From positions 31,764,539-31,828,538 of the forward strand of contig CM070501.1 in the NCBI GenBank assembly GCA_036346375.1: a stretch of DNA of 64,000 nucleotides, given 5' to 3'. The notes beneath the pieces are model-generated. The model did not search any database, was not told the DNA's origin, and saw only the letters and a program-made list of their open reading frames with translations. The stretch is from Guadua angustifolia (Eukaryota; Streptophyta; Magnoliopsida; Poales; Poaceae). The position numbers and the translations under genes were made by a program. Position 1 is the first letter of the stretch, and every line of letters starts with the position of its first letter. Below are positions 1 through 10,047 of the stretch, in pieces.

Positions 1-1686
1 GAGGACGGTTTAGCTCAAAGGCGTCTTCGTGGGGAAGAGGTGTATGATATGGTTAGGGATCTTAATGTTGTACTCGGAAGAAGTCTTGGTAATACATCGC
101 GGTCCCATATTGAGAAGACCACGTGGAAGAAGAGATCCATCTTTTGGGACTTACCCTACTGGAAGGACTTGGAAGTTCGACACTGCATCGACGTCATGCA
201 TGTAGAGAAGAATGTATGTGACAACGTGGTTGGTCTTTTCTTGAATATTCCTAGCAAAACAAAGGATGGATGAAGGCACGAAGGATCTGGAAGACATGAA
301 GATCGAGCCGAGCTACATCCTCAAGACAGGGAAAGGCCGCTTTACCTTCCCCGACTTGCTACACTTTGAGTAAGAAAGAAAAGCAGAACTTTGCAAGTGC
401 CCGCATGGTGTGAAAGTTCCGTCCGGTTACTCATAAACATCAAGAAACCGTATCGATGAAAGATTTGAAGTTAAGCGGCATGAAGTCTCATGATTGTCAT
501 GTGATGATGACACAAATGCTCCTGTTGCAATTAGAGGTATTTTGCGACAAGGTCGAGAGGCAATCACGAGGTTGTGTTCCTTCTTCAACACGATTTCCAC
601 GAAGGTCATCGATCCGTTGGACTTTATGAACTTCAGTGATGTGGTAAAGACTACTGTGCGGTGGAGATGTATTTTCCCCATCATTTTTGATATCATGTTC
701 ATCTCATTGTTCACCTTGTCAATGAGATAAATATTTCTTGACCCGTATTCCTGCATCGGATGTACCCATTTGAAAGGTATATGGGTGTTCAAGAAATATA
801 TACGTGTCGATCTCGTAGGAAGGCTCCATTGTAGAAGGTTATGCAACTGAGGAGGTTATTGAGTTCTGTGTCAATTACATGGAGGAGGTCGAACCGGTAG
901 GAGTGCCTGTATCTCGCCATGAGGGTAGGCTAGGTGGGAAAGGTGTAATAGGAAAGAAATCTACAAATTCTTACGATAATATTTTGTTCGAACAAGCCCA
1001 TTTCACAAGATATTACATGGATCGATTGAGGTGTACCCGTATATGGACATACACAAGGGTAAGCTAAGGAGGAAAACCGAGGAAAGTCAGAGCTTTGGAT
1101 AACAAAAGAGCACAATCGTTTGTTCAGTCATTGGTTCAGGGAGCACATGTATGGTGAAAGCAGAGTGTTACATTGAGGTGGTTGGCAAAAGGGCCTTCGG
1201 TACAATCACGACATGGCAAGGATATGACATCAATGGATATACATTTTACGAGAGCTCGGGATAGCAAGAGCACTTACCAAAATAGTGGTGTCCGTATAGG
1301 CGCCTCGACAACACAGAAGGCGATCGAAGAGCATCTACTACGTGTTCATAGAGGAGATTTGGGAGCTAGACTACTGCATTTTCAAAATCCCGGTGTTTCG
1401 ATGTCATTGGGTACGACTCCCGAATGGTGTCAAGGTGGACAAGTACGGCTTTACTACTGTGGACATCGAACATGTCGGATACAAAGACGAACCATTCGTA
1501 CTTGCGAATCAAGTAGCACAAGTATTCTACATAATCGACCCGGCAGATAAGAAGCGCCATGTAGTACTGCAAGGAAAAAGAAGGATCGTTGGAGTTGAGA
1601 ATGTCGTGGACGAGGAAGAGTACAACCAGTTTGATGAGTTGCCTCCTTTCAGCGACGACGATCGAGGCCGAGGAAGAAACCACTGA
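1..1686 (+). pseudogene. CACTA TNP2-type transposase, C-terminal half, frameshifted
   Basis: This is the catalytic transposase of CACTA 1. Three conserved blocks appear in order but in different frames. At 40-273 is the end of the Transposase_21/TNP2 core, with FWDLPYWKDLEVRHCIDVMH and the following VEKNVCDNVVG. At 494-1000 is a DUF4218-like region with AIRGIL, AITRLCSFFN, KVIDPLDF and, further on, EEVEPVGVPVSRHEGRLGG. At 1342-1686 is a DUF4216-like region with CIFKIPVFRCHWV, DKYGFTTVDI and FYIIDP. The start lies before the window. Stops and frame changes, for example the stop right after the KTKDG block at 273, show it cannot encode a full protein as read. The protein would bind and cut element ends in the nucleus. 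Family assignment is secure; exact exon edges are not. Confidence 0.92.
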
Positions 1687-2022
1687 AGAAGTTACCTATC
1701 ATCGCGATGATCACAACGAAGCCAAATTGTGAAAGAAAATAATTAGCTAGGAGTAATGGCAACATGTCGCCATTTATATGGAGTAATGGAAATGTGATGT
1801 AAGAAATGTATATTTCTGTGGATTTAATATAATTAGTACGTTTATTCTTAGGCAGTGAATTTAAAATAATTAAATGCGTATATATATATACACTAGGTTG
1901 TACATATGTAGAATCTATCTCATTGTCCATCTCATACATACGCTTATTTGGATGTGTATGTGAAAGGGTATACGTGCAAGACATACGTAAGTAACAATGT
2001 GTTGGATTGGATTACGAAAACC
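1687..2022. other. AT-rich spacer downstream of transposase gene
   Basis: AT-rich 3' flank of the TNP2 pseudogene, probably its 3' UTR and terminator region. No coding signal is seen. It separates the transposase from the internal repeat array that starts at 2023. Confidence 0.5.
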
Positions 2023-2180
2023 TCATCGATGGCGGTTATTAATAAAACCGTCATCGATAACATAGTTTCTGTGTGATTATTAATAAAACCGTCATCGATA
2101 ACTATAGTTTCATGGACGGTTCTATTTACAAACCGCACGAATAATATTATTGTGACGGTTGTAATTAATAACCGTCTCGA
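2023..2180. repeat. Internal array of CACTA subterminal-type repeats
   Basis: The array contains the motif ATCGATGGCGGTT and its near-complement AACCGTCATCGAT several times. One pair forms a hairpin at about 2023-2057, and a direct repeat of about 33 bases (attaataaaaccgtcatcg...) occurs at 2037-2069 and 2078-2113. The same GGCGGTT/AACCGTC words make up the 3' terminal array at 18690-18935. In En/Spm-type elements such repeats are bound by the TNPA protein. Here they sit inside the element, directly upstream of the second gene's TATA box, so a role in regulating that gene is a reasonable inference. No CACTA terminus lies beside the array, so it does not look like the end of another element. 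Confidence 0.75.
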
Positions 2181-2188
2181 TAACCCCC

Positions 2189-2195
2189 TATATAA
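2189..2195 (+). promoter_or_regulatory. TATA box of the second CACTA gene
   Basis: The sequence tatataa lies between the repeat array (2023-2180) and a GC-rich leader beginning near 2225. Its position suits a core promoter for the TNPA-like gene, with transcription expected to start about 30 bases downstream. Confidence 0.6.
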
Positions 2196-2224
2196 CCCAT
2201 CTGACCCATCATCTTCGCATTCTT

Positions 2225-2480
2225 GATCATCTTACGCATTCCCGCTTTCGCCATTTTCGTGCCCTACTAACGCGCCTCCCCACCGTCCCGCCCCTCCAAC
2301 GCCTCCCCTGCCTTGCCCATCGGCGCCGCCCCTCCAGCGACTCGCCTCTGCCTCTAGCTCCCTTGCACGCCTTGCCGCGGCCGTGGGGAGGACTCTCACG
2401 CCGCCGCCACTCCAAGCCGCCGTCGCCACTCGAAGCCGCCGCCGCCACTCGAAAGCCGTGCCCTAGCCGCCACTCCAGCC
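2225..2480 (+). other. GC-rich leader exon of the second CACTA gene
   Basis: C-rich sequence with repeated gccgcc and cactcc words, ending at a donor-like site (ctcggtaattc) near 2482. Several frames are open only because of the base composition, and none shows a recognisable domain. Together with the TATA box at 2189 and the AT-rich intron-like DNA that follows, it reads as a first exon or 5' UTR. It may encode an Ala/Arg/Pro-rich N-terminus. Confidence 0.45.
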
Positions 2481-3708
2481 TCGGTAATTCTTGCTTCACA
2501 CTGGGGTGGTACATTTTCTTCCAAAAAGAAGAAAGGAAGTTTATCTGACAATGATAATTCTGTGCTTTGCAATTGGTGAAATGGATGTTGGTGATAAGTT
2601 GCTAACTGATGAGTTACTTTAGTAACTGGTAGAACTGAACTAGTTTATTTTGTCTCAATGCTAGTTCTCAGCTAGTATTTTGGCTATGTTACTGCGATTC
2701 TTGAGGAGATTTTAAGGTATTCTCTAGCAAAGATACTTTTAAAAAAGGGAAATTTAGATATATGCCACTGCAAAGTAGCCGATTTTGAATTAGAATATTT
2801 CTCTTAATATGGTGACTTGGTGGCATTTTTCCAAGTCATCACTTTGCAATGGCATATCTCAAAATTGCCCACTTTGTAATGACATATATATACATTTCCC
2901 CTCCAAACAAAATTGCAGGGCTAGTTTAGGGGACTGAAATAGACTATTTGTGACAACAAAACTTGACAGTTTATTACAGCTTGATTGATTAGTTCAATTG
3001 TCATCTTTCTGTATATGCTAGTTTAGACACCTTGTGCTTCTTTTGTTTATCATCTCCTTGCGGTACATTAATATATCTTGGTTTCGTCGTCCCATAAGCT
3101 TATTAGATATTTTCATCTGTGCATACCAAATATACAATTGATTTGCTTTAAACTGTCAAGTAGTAAAATGCAATAGAGGTAAGGTTGTCTAAATCGGTCT
3201 ATTGCTCGTTCCCGTGGCGAGGAGGGCCTTTAGGCAACCCGACATCCGAGAACACTCTAAATTTAAAACAACTTGAGCTAGATGCTACTTGATTTGTTAA
3301 TGATCATGCCATTGTTGATATCTCGATTATGCGCTATTTTGATCATTACGCTTCATGGTTAATTTTGATCATTTTGCTTCATATCTCCTCTCTTGAGCTC
3401 ACCAAGAAAGGGCCCAGGCCCAAGCCTTAGACCTGGCCACACCTTCTTGAGCTAATCTATAACTCCCCGCCTAGTCTTTTCTTGAGATAGTTGATATCAT
3501 TCCGGAACAATTCACTTAGTCTTGTAAAACCAAGTATGACAAACTCATAAAGCAAGCATGCAAGAACAGTTTAACAAATAACTCTAAGGACTTTAAGGAT
3601 CTAATATAGTCCTTAGTTAGTACATCTTCTATCTTATTCCAGCAAGCAATTGTTAGTCATCTGTTCGGTTAGTACATATTTTCTTTCCCTCTCTGAAATA
3701 TCTCCTTT
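2481..3708 (+). other. Intron-like AT-rich region of the second CACTA gene
   Basis: AT-rich DNA without long frames between the leader exon and the Transposase_24 exon. It contains a small terminal-inverted-repeat element at 2747-2900. Nothing else is recognisable. Confidence 0.45.
2747..2900. mobile_element. Small MITE-like element with ~30 bp inverted ends
   Basis: The left end is gggaaatttagatatatgcc. The right end, read on the other strand, is gggaaatgtatatatatgtc. The similarity continues for about 30 bases (…actgcaaagt / …attacaaagt). The body is 154 bp, AT-rich and non-coding. No clear target duplication is seen (tttaaaaaa against ctccaaaca), so the superfamily is undetermined. The gggaaat ends resemble Mutator-type MITEs, which is a weak inference. 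Confidence 0.55.
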
Positions 3709-3724
3709 CTATTGAGTAGTTCTA

Positions 3725-4500
3725 ATGGAGCCCGATAATGAGCCTGTAATGGAGGAGAGCCCGAGCAGGTACCTTACCCTCCCCCCAACCACCGAAGGTG
3801 CCGAGGCCTCCACCGCTTTGCGAGATCTTGCCTCTGTTGCAAGAGCGCCGAGGACGAGGAAAACTAAGAAGCTGAAGGCGGTACACCATCTCGGAGGTCT
3901 CGAGATCTTGGGGCCTGTTGCCTCAAAAAGGTAGCAGACAAAATACAGGGTCAACATGCTTGGGTACATCGTAGGGAGAAAGTGCCAATCACCTATTCGG
4001 ATTGGCATAAAGTGCCCCGAGCCACCAAAGAGGATCGTGGACGAGCTCAAAGGAACCTTGAATTCCCGAAGGAGTTGAAGAACTCGTCGGCCGCGATGCA
4101 TTGATGACCATGGATGCGGCGTGGAGAAACTTCAAGGCGAGGCTGAGCGTAAATTACGTGAAGCAAAACCGTCGACCGTCGGAGACTACCCAAGATTCTG
4201 ACCATCTTGGGATGAGTTCGTGGCGATGAAGCAATCGAGCGACAAGGAAGTCCATGAGGACCACCTTAGCATCGCAAGAAGGAATACTCACCCCACGAGA
4301 CTTGGCACGAGTGGGTACACTAAAATTGCTCAATGGGAGAGGCAGGAATTACAAGCGATCCAACAATGGCGCAAGTCCCTTGGTCGGACTACCGGACTAT
4401 GAAGTGATGACACGTTTAATAAATGAGGCATTCAAAAGATATTGTCGGAAGAGCACGAGACACCGCCATACAAAAATCCCTTACAATCCGTACTAACTTT
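3725..4500 (+). pseudogene. TNPA-like protein with Transposase_24 (Ptta/En/Spm) domain, broken
   Basis: Accessory transposase gene of CACTA 1. The first frame (3725-3934) begins MEPDNEPVMEES and contains HHLGGLEILG. It is followed, in shifted frames, by YRVNMLGYIV, VPITYSDWHKV and RAQRNLEFP. A later block holds DEFVAMKQSSDKEV, then a tract ending LGTSGYTKIAQWER, which is the conserved G-S/T-G-Y-K-W core of Transposase_24 (PF03004). TNPA-type proteins bind the subterminal repeats and assist excision. The start was placed at the ATG at 3725, the first in frame with the conserved block. At least three frameshifts and in-frame stops (around 4100 and 4400) make it a pseudogene as read. Confidence 0.82.
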
Positions 4501-4955
4501 CCGATGCGCGCAAAGGAATATTCTTATATCGTATTTCATAGTAAATAGCTCCTTCGACGACATCTTAGCTCATTCGATTTTCAGCGATGTCACAAGCGAG
4601 CATAAGGAACAAATTTATGTGGGTACTTCGTGTGCCAAGTACATGCGCGAAATCTTAGGTTGCACAATAAAAGACAATGGCGTGGAGGTCGGTCATGCAG
4701 ACATGACACATCGATTCGCGCCACTCAATTTCTATATACTCTCTTAATTACATTTTTCATACTTACAGTAGCCACAAAGTCATCTCACGGTAGGGCTTGC
4801 TTCAAAAATCCAAGCCATTCAGGGCCAACTCGCCTACTTCATCATGAAGGAAGTACTCAACAAAAACGGCGAGTTTTATGACGAAGACAACAACGATCCA
4901 CTCCTCCATACTCATTTCTCACATTACGTGTCTCCAACCTCCGAAGACCCGTAGG
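4500..4955 (+). pseudogene. Ulp1-like cysteine protease C-terminal remnant in CACTA 1
   Basis: Two short blocks resemble the C-terminal end of the Ulp1-like proteases often carried by plant CACTA elements. The first, near 4608-4640, reads NLCGYFVCQ, like the catalytic-cysteine segment (N-x-C-G-Y-x-V-C). The second, near 4810-4955, reads IQGQLAYFIMKEVLNKNGEF and ends soon after in a stop at about 4952, like the helix and tail that close this domain. The His and Asp of the catalytic triad were not found upstream. Ulp1 proteases cut SUMO from proteins; whether this copy ever did cannot be told. The two blocks are in different frames. This is a moderate-confidence assignment from short motifs only. 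Confidence 0.45.
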
Positions 4956-5398
4956 CTTCTAGTTTAGGAAACTAGTTTAGGCTTTTGTTACTTCAATTTT
5001 TTTCATTACAAAGTGTAAATAACTCTTTCTTCCTTTTCTTTAATTCTTGAAATGACTTACTTGAGGCAATGATCCTTACTTTTCTTCTTTCTTCTTTGTG
5101 AATTTACATGGGATTACCTCCTTTTCCTCGAGTTGTGAGCTTTGTTGTCATGGTTCTTTATACTATCTATCTGGACTTTGTGGTGCGTGTCATGGTTTTC
5201 TACGATTTGGATGTATGAAAAATGATGCAAACTTGTAGTATGAGTATGGTTTAATTATTTTGATTTACGCTATGCGTTATGTGGCATGTCTTGTATTTTG
5301 GTTAATAATCCAAGAGACATTGTGGAATTTTGTGGCATGAGGAAAATATGAACATAGCTAAGGAAGAAGGCTTAGAGAACAAATTCAAGTTGACAACT
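4956..5398. other. AT-rich spacer or intron
   Basis: T-rich DNA between the Ulp1-like remnant and the next exon-like segments. No domain or RNA gene is seen. Confidence 0.4.
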
Positions 5399-6106
5399 AC
5401 AATTTGAACGACAAACATGCACTTGTTTGACTCAGATGGTAAAATTCGCAAGTATGACACTATGGAGGAAAGTAAGTATCTAGCATCTACCTATTTTGTT
5501 GCTACAGACCCTGCTTGGCTCATGTTTCAATTAATGTTTTGTGTTTCCATTAATGCTTTTTGTTTCACTTGTCACTCATCGATTTTGATGCAGGTGCTTG
5601 AAGATTATGGAGCTGCAATTGCGAAACTAGCAGCACAAAAGAAGAAACCAGCTAAGAAGGTTGGATCCTTAAGCAAACCTCTTAATTTTGCGTGTCATAA
5701 CTTATCTACGGCTTTTGTTGAGAGCAGTGGTCTTTGTAAACACAATTTCGCATCTCTCATACGCTTCTTTGGGAAGGTTCTCATCCAATCTTCTATTCTT
5801 TTTTAGATAACAAATATTTTTTAATATTCTGGCCTTCTTGGGTCATTCACTGATCATTTCCAATACAATCATAGTGGCCGTCGGTGTGGACTTGGCGAAC
5901 TTATCCTACCAGAAAACGAGCCTGGGAGCAGCATTATGCCTGTAAGTATCCTGTTGCTCTATTACATTTTGTTGTTTCAGGCTTTCACATTCTTTAATTG
6001 TTTACCGAATAGAACATCGTTGTTAAGCTTTGATTTTAACCACTTCTATCTTTCAGGAAAAGTTAATCCCACCCAATGTGAGGCTCTGACCATGGTTTGT
6101 GCTCAG
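5399..6106 (+). other. Exon-like segments with consensus splice sites (CACTA 1 second gene)
   Basis: Short open segments are bounded by good splice signals. One ends at 5471 before gtaagt (MHLFDSDGKIRKYDTMEES). One lies between cag at 5591-5593 and about 5659 (VLEDYGAAIAKLAAQKKK, a helical Lys-rich stretch). One ends at 5941 before gtaagt (RCGLGELILPENEPGSS). One is 50 nt, between cag at 5056+998 (position 6056) and gtacac at 6107. Gypsy element 1 interrupts the following intron, and another coil-coding exon resumes at 18334. I infer the 3' exons of the TNPA-like gene. The protein family of these pieces is not recognised. Confidence 0.4.
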
Positions 6107-6827
6107 GTACACTACTTATAGCTTAATTTTGTCAATTTAAGTAATCCAAATTCCAATCTACTTATTTTTAGTTCAAATGACTGTTTTCTCTCTACACTTT
6201 TGCTCGACAAGTGTTGCTTATTTGAATCTGATTCATTCCCATCTGTTGTTAAGTTATTTGCTTAGTCATATCATATATAATTGTGATGTTTGATGTTTTT
6301 TATTAATTTGAATCCCATATTTCTTGTCGTATTACATATTCATCTCATATCTTTATTGCTTTGTTTAGCCTCTAGCTAGCTTTGTGTTGGTGTTCCTTTT
6401 TTTCCCGTAAGAGAATAGAGATCTATCTTGTTTATACAATGCCCTTTTACTCGCTTTATAAAATTAAATGTTTGAGAAGAAGCTTCTAGATAGGTATCTG
6501 TGACAAACAATTAGAAGTTATGTACAAATGGATGCTATTGTTATAGCATGTCTTGCCACCATGTTCGCATAAGAGAAACCCTTAAACCTTACTTCCCATA
6601 AATAAGCCATGCATTTGATACTTTGTTGGTTGTGTCTCAATTATATTACATCTCATCACTCTTCTTTTTTGTGTTCTCTGTAAAATATGCATTGACTTCA
6701 TAGTTTATCTGAATGAACATTCCAAATAACTGTTGGTTGGATTTGTGATATTGCGGGTTATGGGTAATCACGTTGGTGTTACAAGAGGTGGTTGAATGGG
6801 CATTTTGAACTCGAATGTTTTAAGCCA
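6107..6827. other. AT-rich intron-like DNA up to the gypsy insertion
   Basis: AT-rich, with no supported coding segment. It ends in the left copy of the ATGAT target duplication. Confidence 0.45.
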
Positions 6828-6832
6828 ATGAT
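6828..6832. repeat. Target-site duplication ATGAT (left copy)
   Basis: The five bases directly before the tg of the left LTR are identical to the five bases after the ca of the right LTR (18131-18135). This fixes the limits of gypsy element 1. Confidence 0.9.
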
Positions 6833-7613
6833 TGCGGTATCGGCGTATTCCACACGACAGTTCGGAGGATGCTGACCGGGTTTAGTTAGGAAGGGGCGTC
6901 TTCGTGGTGGCTAAACCTAGAGGGCGAAAACCCTAGGGACTCCTACGTGAAGGATTCGGCGTCCATGAACTGCGGATGACACGAAGATTTTACCTGTGTT
7001 CGAGCCCCCTTTGGTTCGGGTAATAGCCTTACTTCACCTAGATTGTTTTTGAGAAGGTGTCAAGCTAATACAAAGCTCTTGAGTTATAAGTTCTTTCCTC
7101 TTGAATGCCCGTCCCCTTTTCCCATGCACCGGAGGCCCTTATATAGGCCGGAGCTAACGGGAGTAGGTAAAAGGAGGTCATCATCTTGATCCTCATACAT
7201 TTACTACTCCTTCTGTCTTTGTCCCTGTTCCTCCGGCCTCATTAAATGCTTACGCGTGCCTTTGCCCTCCGCGGATGGGACCCCTTATGACGAGTAGGTG
7301 AGAGGTCGAGAGAATGGGCTTGTTGCGAAAACCCTTGCGGTGATAAGCTGCTATGGCGAACTGCCGCTTCGACATGGTACGGTAGTGGAAGGAGCCTTCG
7401 AGGCGGCCACCGCGCTCCACCTCTTTGCCTCGCGGCGTCTTCGCCCAATCGCCACGTGAATCGGCGCCCGAGGCGGCGGCGTGCTCGCCCACCGCCGCCG
7501 GCGCCACGTGGCCCGACGCTGGCCGGCGGGCCGTGATCGCCTGCGATTGCCCGAGCCGCCACGCGGATTATGCGTTATGCGGAAGAGGGTACCCTAGCGT
7601 ATAATCTGTTGTG
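6833..7613 (-). repeat. 3' LTR of gypsy element 1
   Basis: Aligns with 17132-18130 from cggcgtattcc (6841) to ataatctgttg (7611). The inner end reads tg where the other LTR has ca. On the minus strand the U3 region is at the right and contains a single copy (7435-7575) of the GC-rich unit that is repeated in the other LTR. The TATA motif of the family is at 7138-7145. In AT-balanced parts the two LTRs are nearly identical; differences cluster in GC-rich tracts. Confidence 0.9.
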
Positions 7614-7812
7614 ATTGCCGGGCCTGTCCTAAGCGCGAGCCTATGACTCCTTTTAGAACCTTCATTTAATGCACTTAATGCTCGGCGCGCTCTTAGGCGA
7701 GGCCACTACTCATGAGGGTACGACAGCCGGTTCCGCGCGTATCCTGCGATTTTCCTTAGGGCCAAAAGCGCGCATAATTACGCCTTTTCGCGAACGCCCG
7801 GCGTGGGAATAC

Positions 7813-7824
7813 GCATATATAGAT
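7813..7824 (+). promoter_or_regulatory. TATA box for the antisense gene of gypsy element 1
   Basis: catatatagata lies about 105 bases upstream of the ATG at 7927, outside the LTR, and points into the element. It suggests the plus-strand gene has its own promoter and does not rely on the LTR. Confidence 0.6.
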
Positions 7825-7926
7825 ACATCTGTGTCGGCGGTTTCACATATACATTTTCTTGCGCACTTTTGCTTTCTTGTTCTTTTCGCCTCTTTTTCCC
7901 AAAGCTCTTCGTCTTCTTGATCCACC

Positions 7927-10047
7927 ATGGTGAACCCCATTCCAAATTCTCTTGTTGGCGCCACCGCCGTGAAACAGATGGGGATCATCGCGCCGGAAGG
8001 CACCTTCCGATACCGTCCGGGGACCGCCACGCCCGTGTGCCTCTCCGACGAGATCGTCCTGCACACCTGGGCCATGATGGCGGGCCTTCTTCCACCCTTT
8101 TCCGAGTTTTTTCTCACCGTCCTCCACTTCTACGAAATCCATCATCTTCATCTCACCCCCAACTCTATCATCTTCCTCGCCATCTTCGCACACCTCTGTG
8201 AAATGTTCATGGGGGTGATGCCGAACCTTCCTCTCTTCCGCCATTTCTTCATTCTGCGTGCCAATGTGATGAAGTAGTGGGGAGTTGCTATTCACGCCGG
8301 GACGGGATGGCCTCCGCTTATATTCCCTTCAAAGACAGTCCAAGCCCGGAGGACATGGCGCCGCGATTAATTGTACATCCAGATGACAATGAATCGACGC
8401 ATCTGGGTGCCGCCCGAGCGGCGCGACGCTGAGCCAGGCTTCGCGGTCGAAGAGGCAGCGAGCTCCAGCAATGGCATCCGCGTCGGCGGTGCAGGGCCGG
8501 GCGGAAAACGGAGGGCTGGTAGCCCGGGACTACGGCGCCGGAGGATCAGCCCTCTTCGCCAGCGTCCGGCCTTCATGGCGATACCAGGCGACAACGACAC
8601 GCAGCGCCGTGGCGTAAGTCCTTGTCTTCTTCTAGTTTCCTTTAAGCACATGTTTTCTGCGGCTTCCTACCAACCGACCACCATCTTTTCCCTTTCTTGC
8701 GACGGCGAGGGCAACTTTGAGGAGCCAAACTGGGCGGTGGCTTGCCTGGCGTCTTCTTGGGTCCCAAGCGCACGCCCTTTCCGCCGGACGCCCGCCGCTC
8801 GCCGACACGAGCACGCGGGCTGCGGGTCGTCAGTTGCTCCCGCCGATGGACTCCACGGGCCGGCCGTGATCCGCCCGTTGCCGTGGTGATCGGGGCGTGC
8901 TGCGCCGACGATCGGACGCGAACAGCGGCCATTCGCTGCCGACACCACGGGCTCCGGACCTAGAGGGCAGACCCTGAGACCAAACCGCCACCGCCACCCG
9001 GCCGTGGCGGTACCTCAAGGGCGGGGGCACAGGGGCGCCCATGCGACTTCACCTCCGCGCCCGCCGCCGCAAAGCACCGGCTCCGAGCCTTTACCAACCG
9101 TACCTTCTCCTCGGCGCCCGGCAGCTGCGGCGCAGACAACCTGGCCGCGGAGCCCAGCCACCACTCAACAGTGGCCTCACGCTCCCGGCAATGGCTTGAG
9201 CTTGAGGCGCCACCAAGGCGGCCTCGGAACGCCGCCAAGGTGCCAACACCTGGCGCCACCGAGACGCGGAGGCCTGCGCGGCGCCTCCGCCGCCACCGCC
9301 GCCAGGCGGAGACACTCCGTGCCAGCGCCGCCGAGGTCTCGCCCTCGCGCCGCCACTCTGCCCGGCCCGCGCCGTGAACTCTTCACTCGGAGTAAGCGAC
9401 ATGCGCGTGGCACTAGGCACCGTTCTTGCCGCCGCCTCGGGCATGGTGCCCAGACGGCCCAACAGCTTGCCTCGGTGGCTGGGAGCCGAGGGAGCGGGAG
9501 AAAGGCGGCAATGAGCTGGCGCAGAGAGGGCTCACGACCGCAATCAGTGCGCGGGCGGAACGGGCCGAGACACAGGCGGAGAGGGCAGGCGGCGAAGACC
9601 TCGGAACTTGAATCGCCGGTTGCGGCGCAACCTCGCGATCATCTTTGAAGAAGGCGTTCCAGCGCACCAAGAGGTGCACAGAACCCTTGGATGTGACGTT
9701 GAGCGTGCCTGGAGGACTCGGCGCTTCAATTTGCTCCGCGACCAACCGGGCAGGCGCTTCGAGGACTCCGCCGCCCTAGCCGCTCGCTCGCCATAAGGGC
9801 GCGGTCGCGATCATGGCGCGACCTACACGCTTTCTTTGCACGGCCGCAGCGCCGCTTTGATCCCATGGCGGTGGTGACGGCGCGTCGAAGGCAGGCGGCG
9901 GCTCGGCGGAGTGGAGGTGCGGTTGGCGAGTGCCGAACACGTGGTGGGATCTTTGCGGTGGAGCAGCCGGCCATGGATGTCTCCACCCCTCTGGCCGCCG
10001 AAGGTGGGGCCGACGATGAACTTGACTTTGGCGAGGACGAGGAGTGA
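7927..10047 (+). pseudogene. Antisense gene of gypsy element 1, Transposase_28 (PF04195) domain protein
   Basis: Plus-strand gene opposite to gag-pol. The start ATG at 7927 is in a strong plant context (ccaccatgg). The first 116 residues form the recognisable domain: IIAPEGTFRYRPG, then DEIVLHTWAMMAGLLPPFS, then LHFYEIHHLHLTPNSI, then FLAIFAHLCEMFMGV and LPLFRHFF. This is the pattern of the 'putative gypsy type transposon' family PF04195. A stop at 8275 interrupts it; WGVAIHAGTGWP continues just beyond. A donor-like cgtaagtc is at 8612. The GC-rich middle (8700-9960) is open only in pieces and encodes Ala/Arg-rich sequence. The last frame ends in an acidic tail (DDELDFGEDEE) at 10047. The protein's function is unknown; such genes occur in this position in Tat-lineage elements. 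Exon structure beyond the first is uncertain. Confidence 0.72.

Noticed and set aside
8371..9648. Many long overlapping frames on both strands in the GC-rich middle of the antisense gene
   Set aside because: Up to five frames are open at once, which reflects scarcity of AT-rich stop codons. Only the parts joining the PF04195 domain and the acidic tail are kept.
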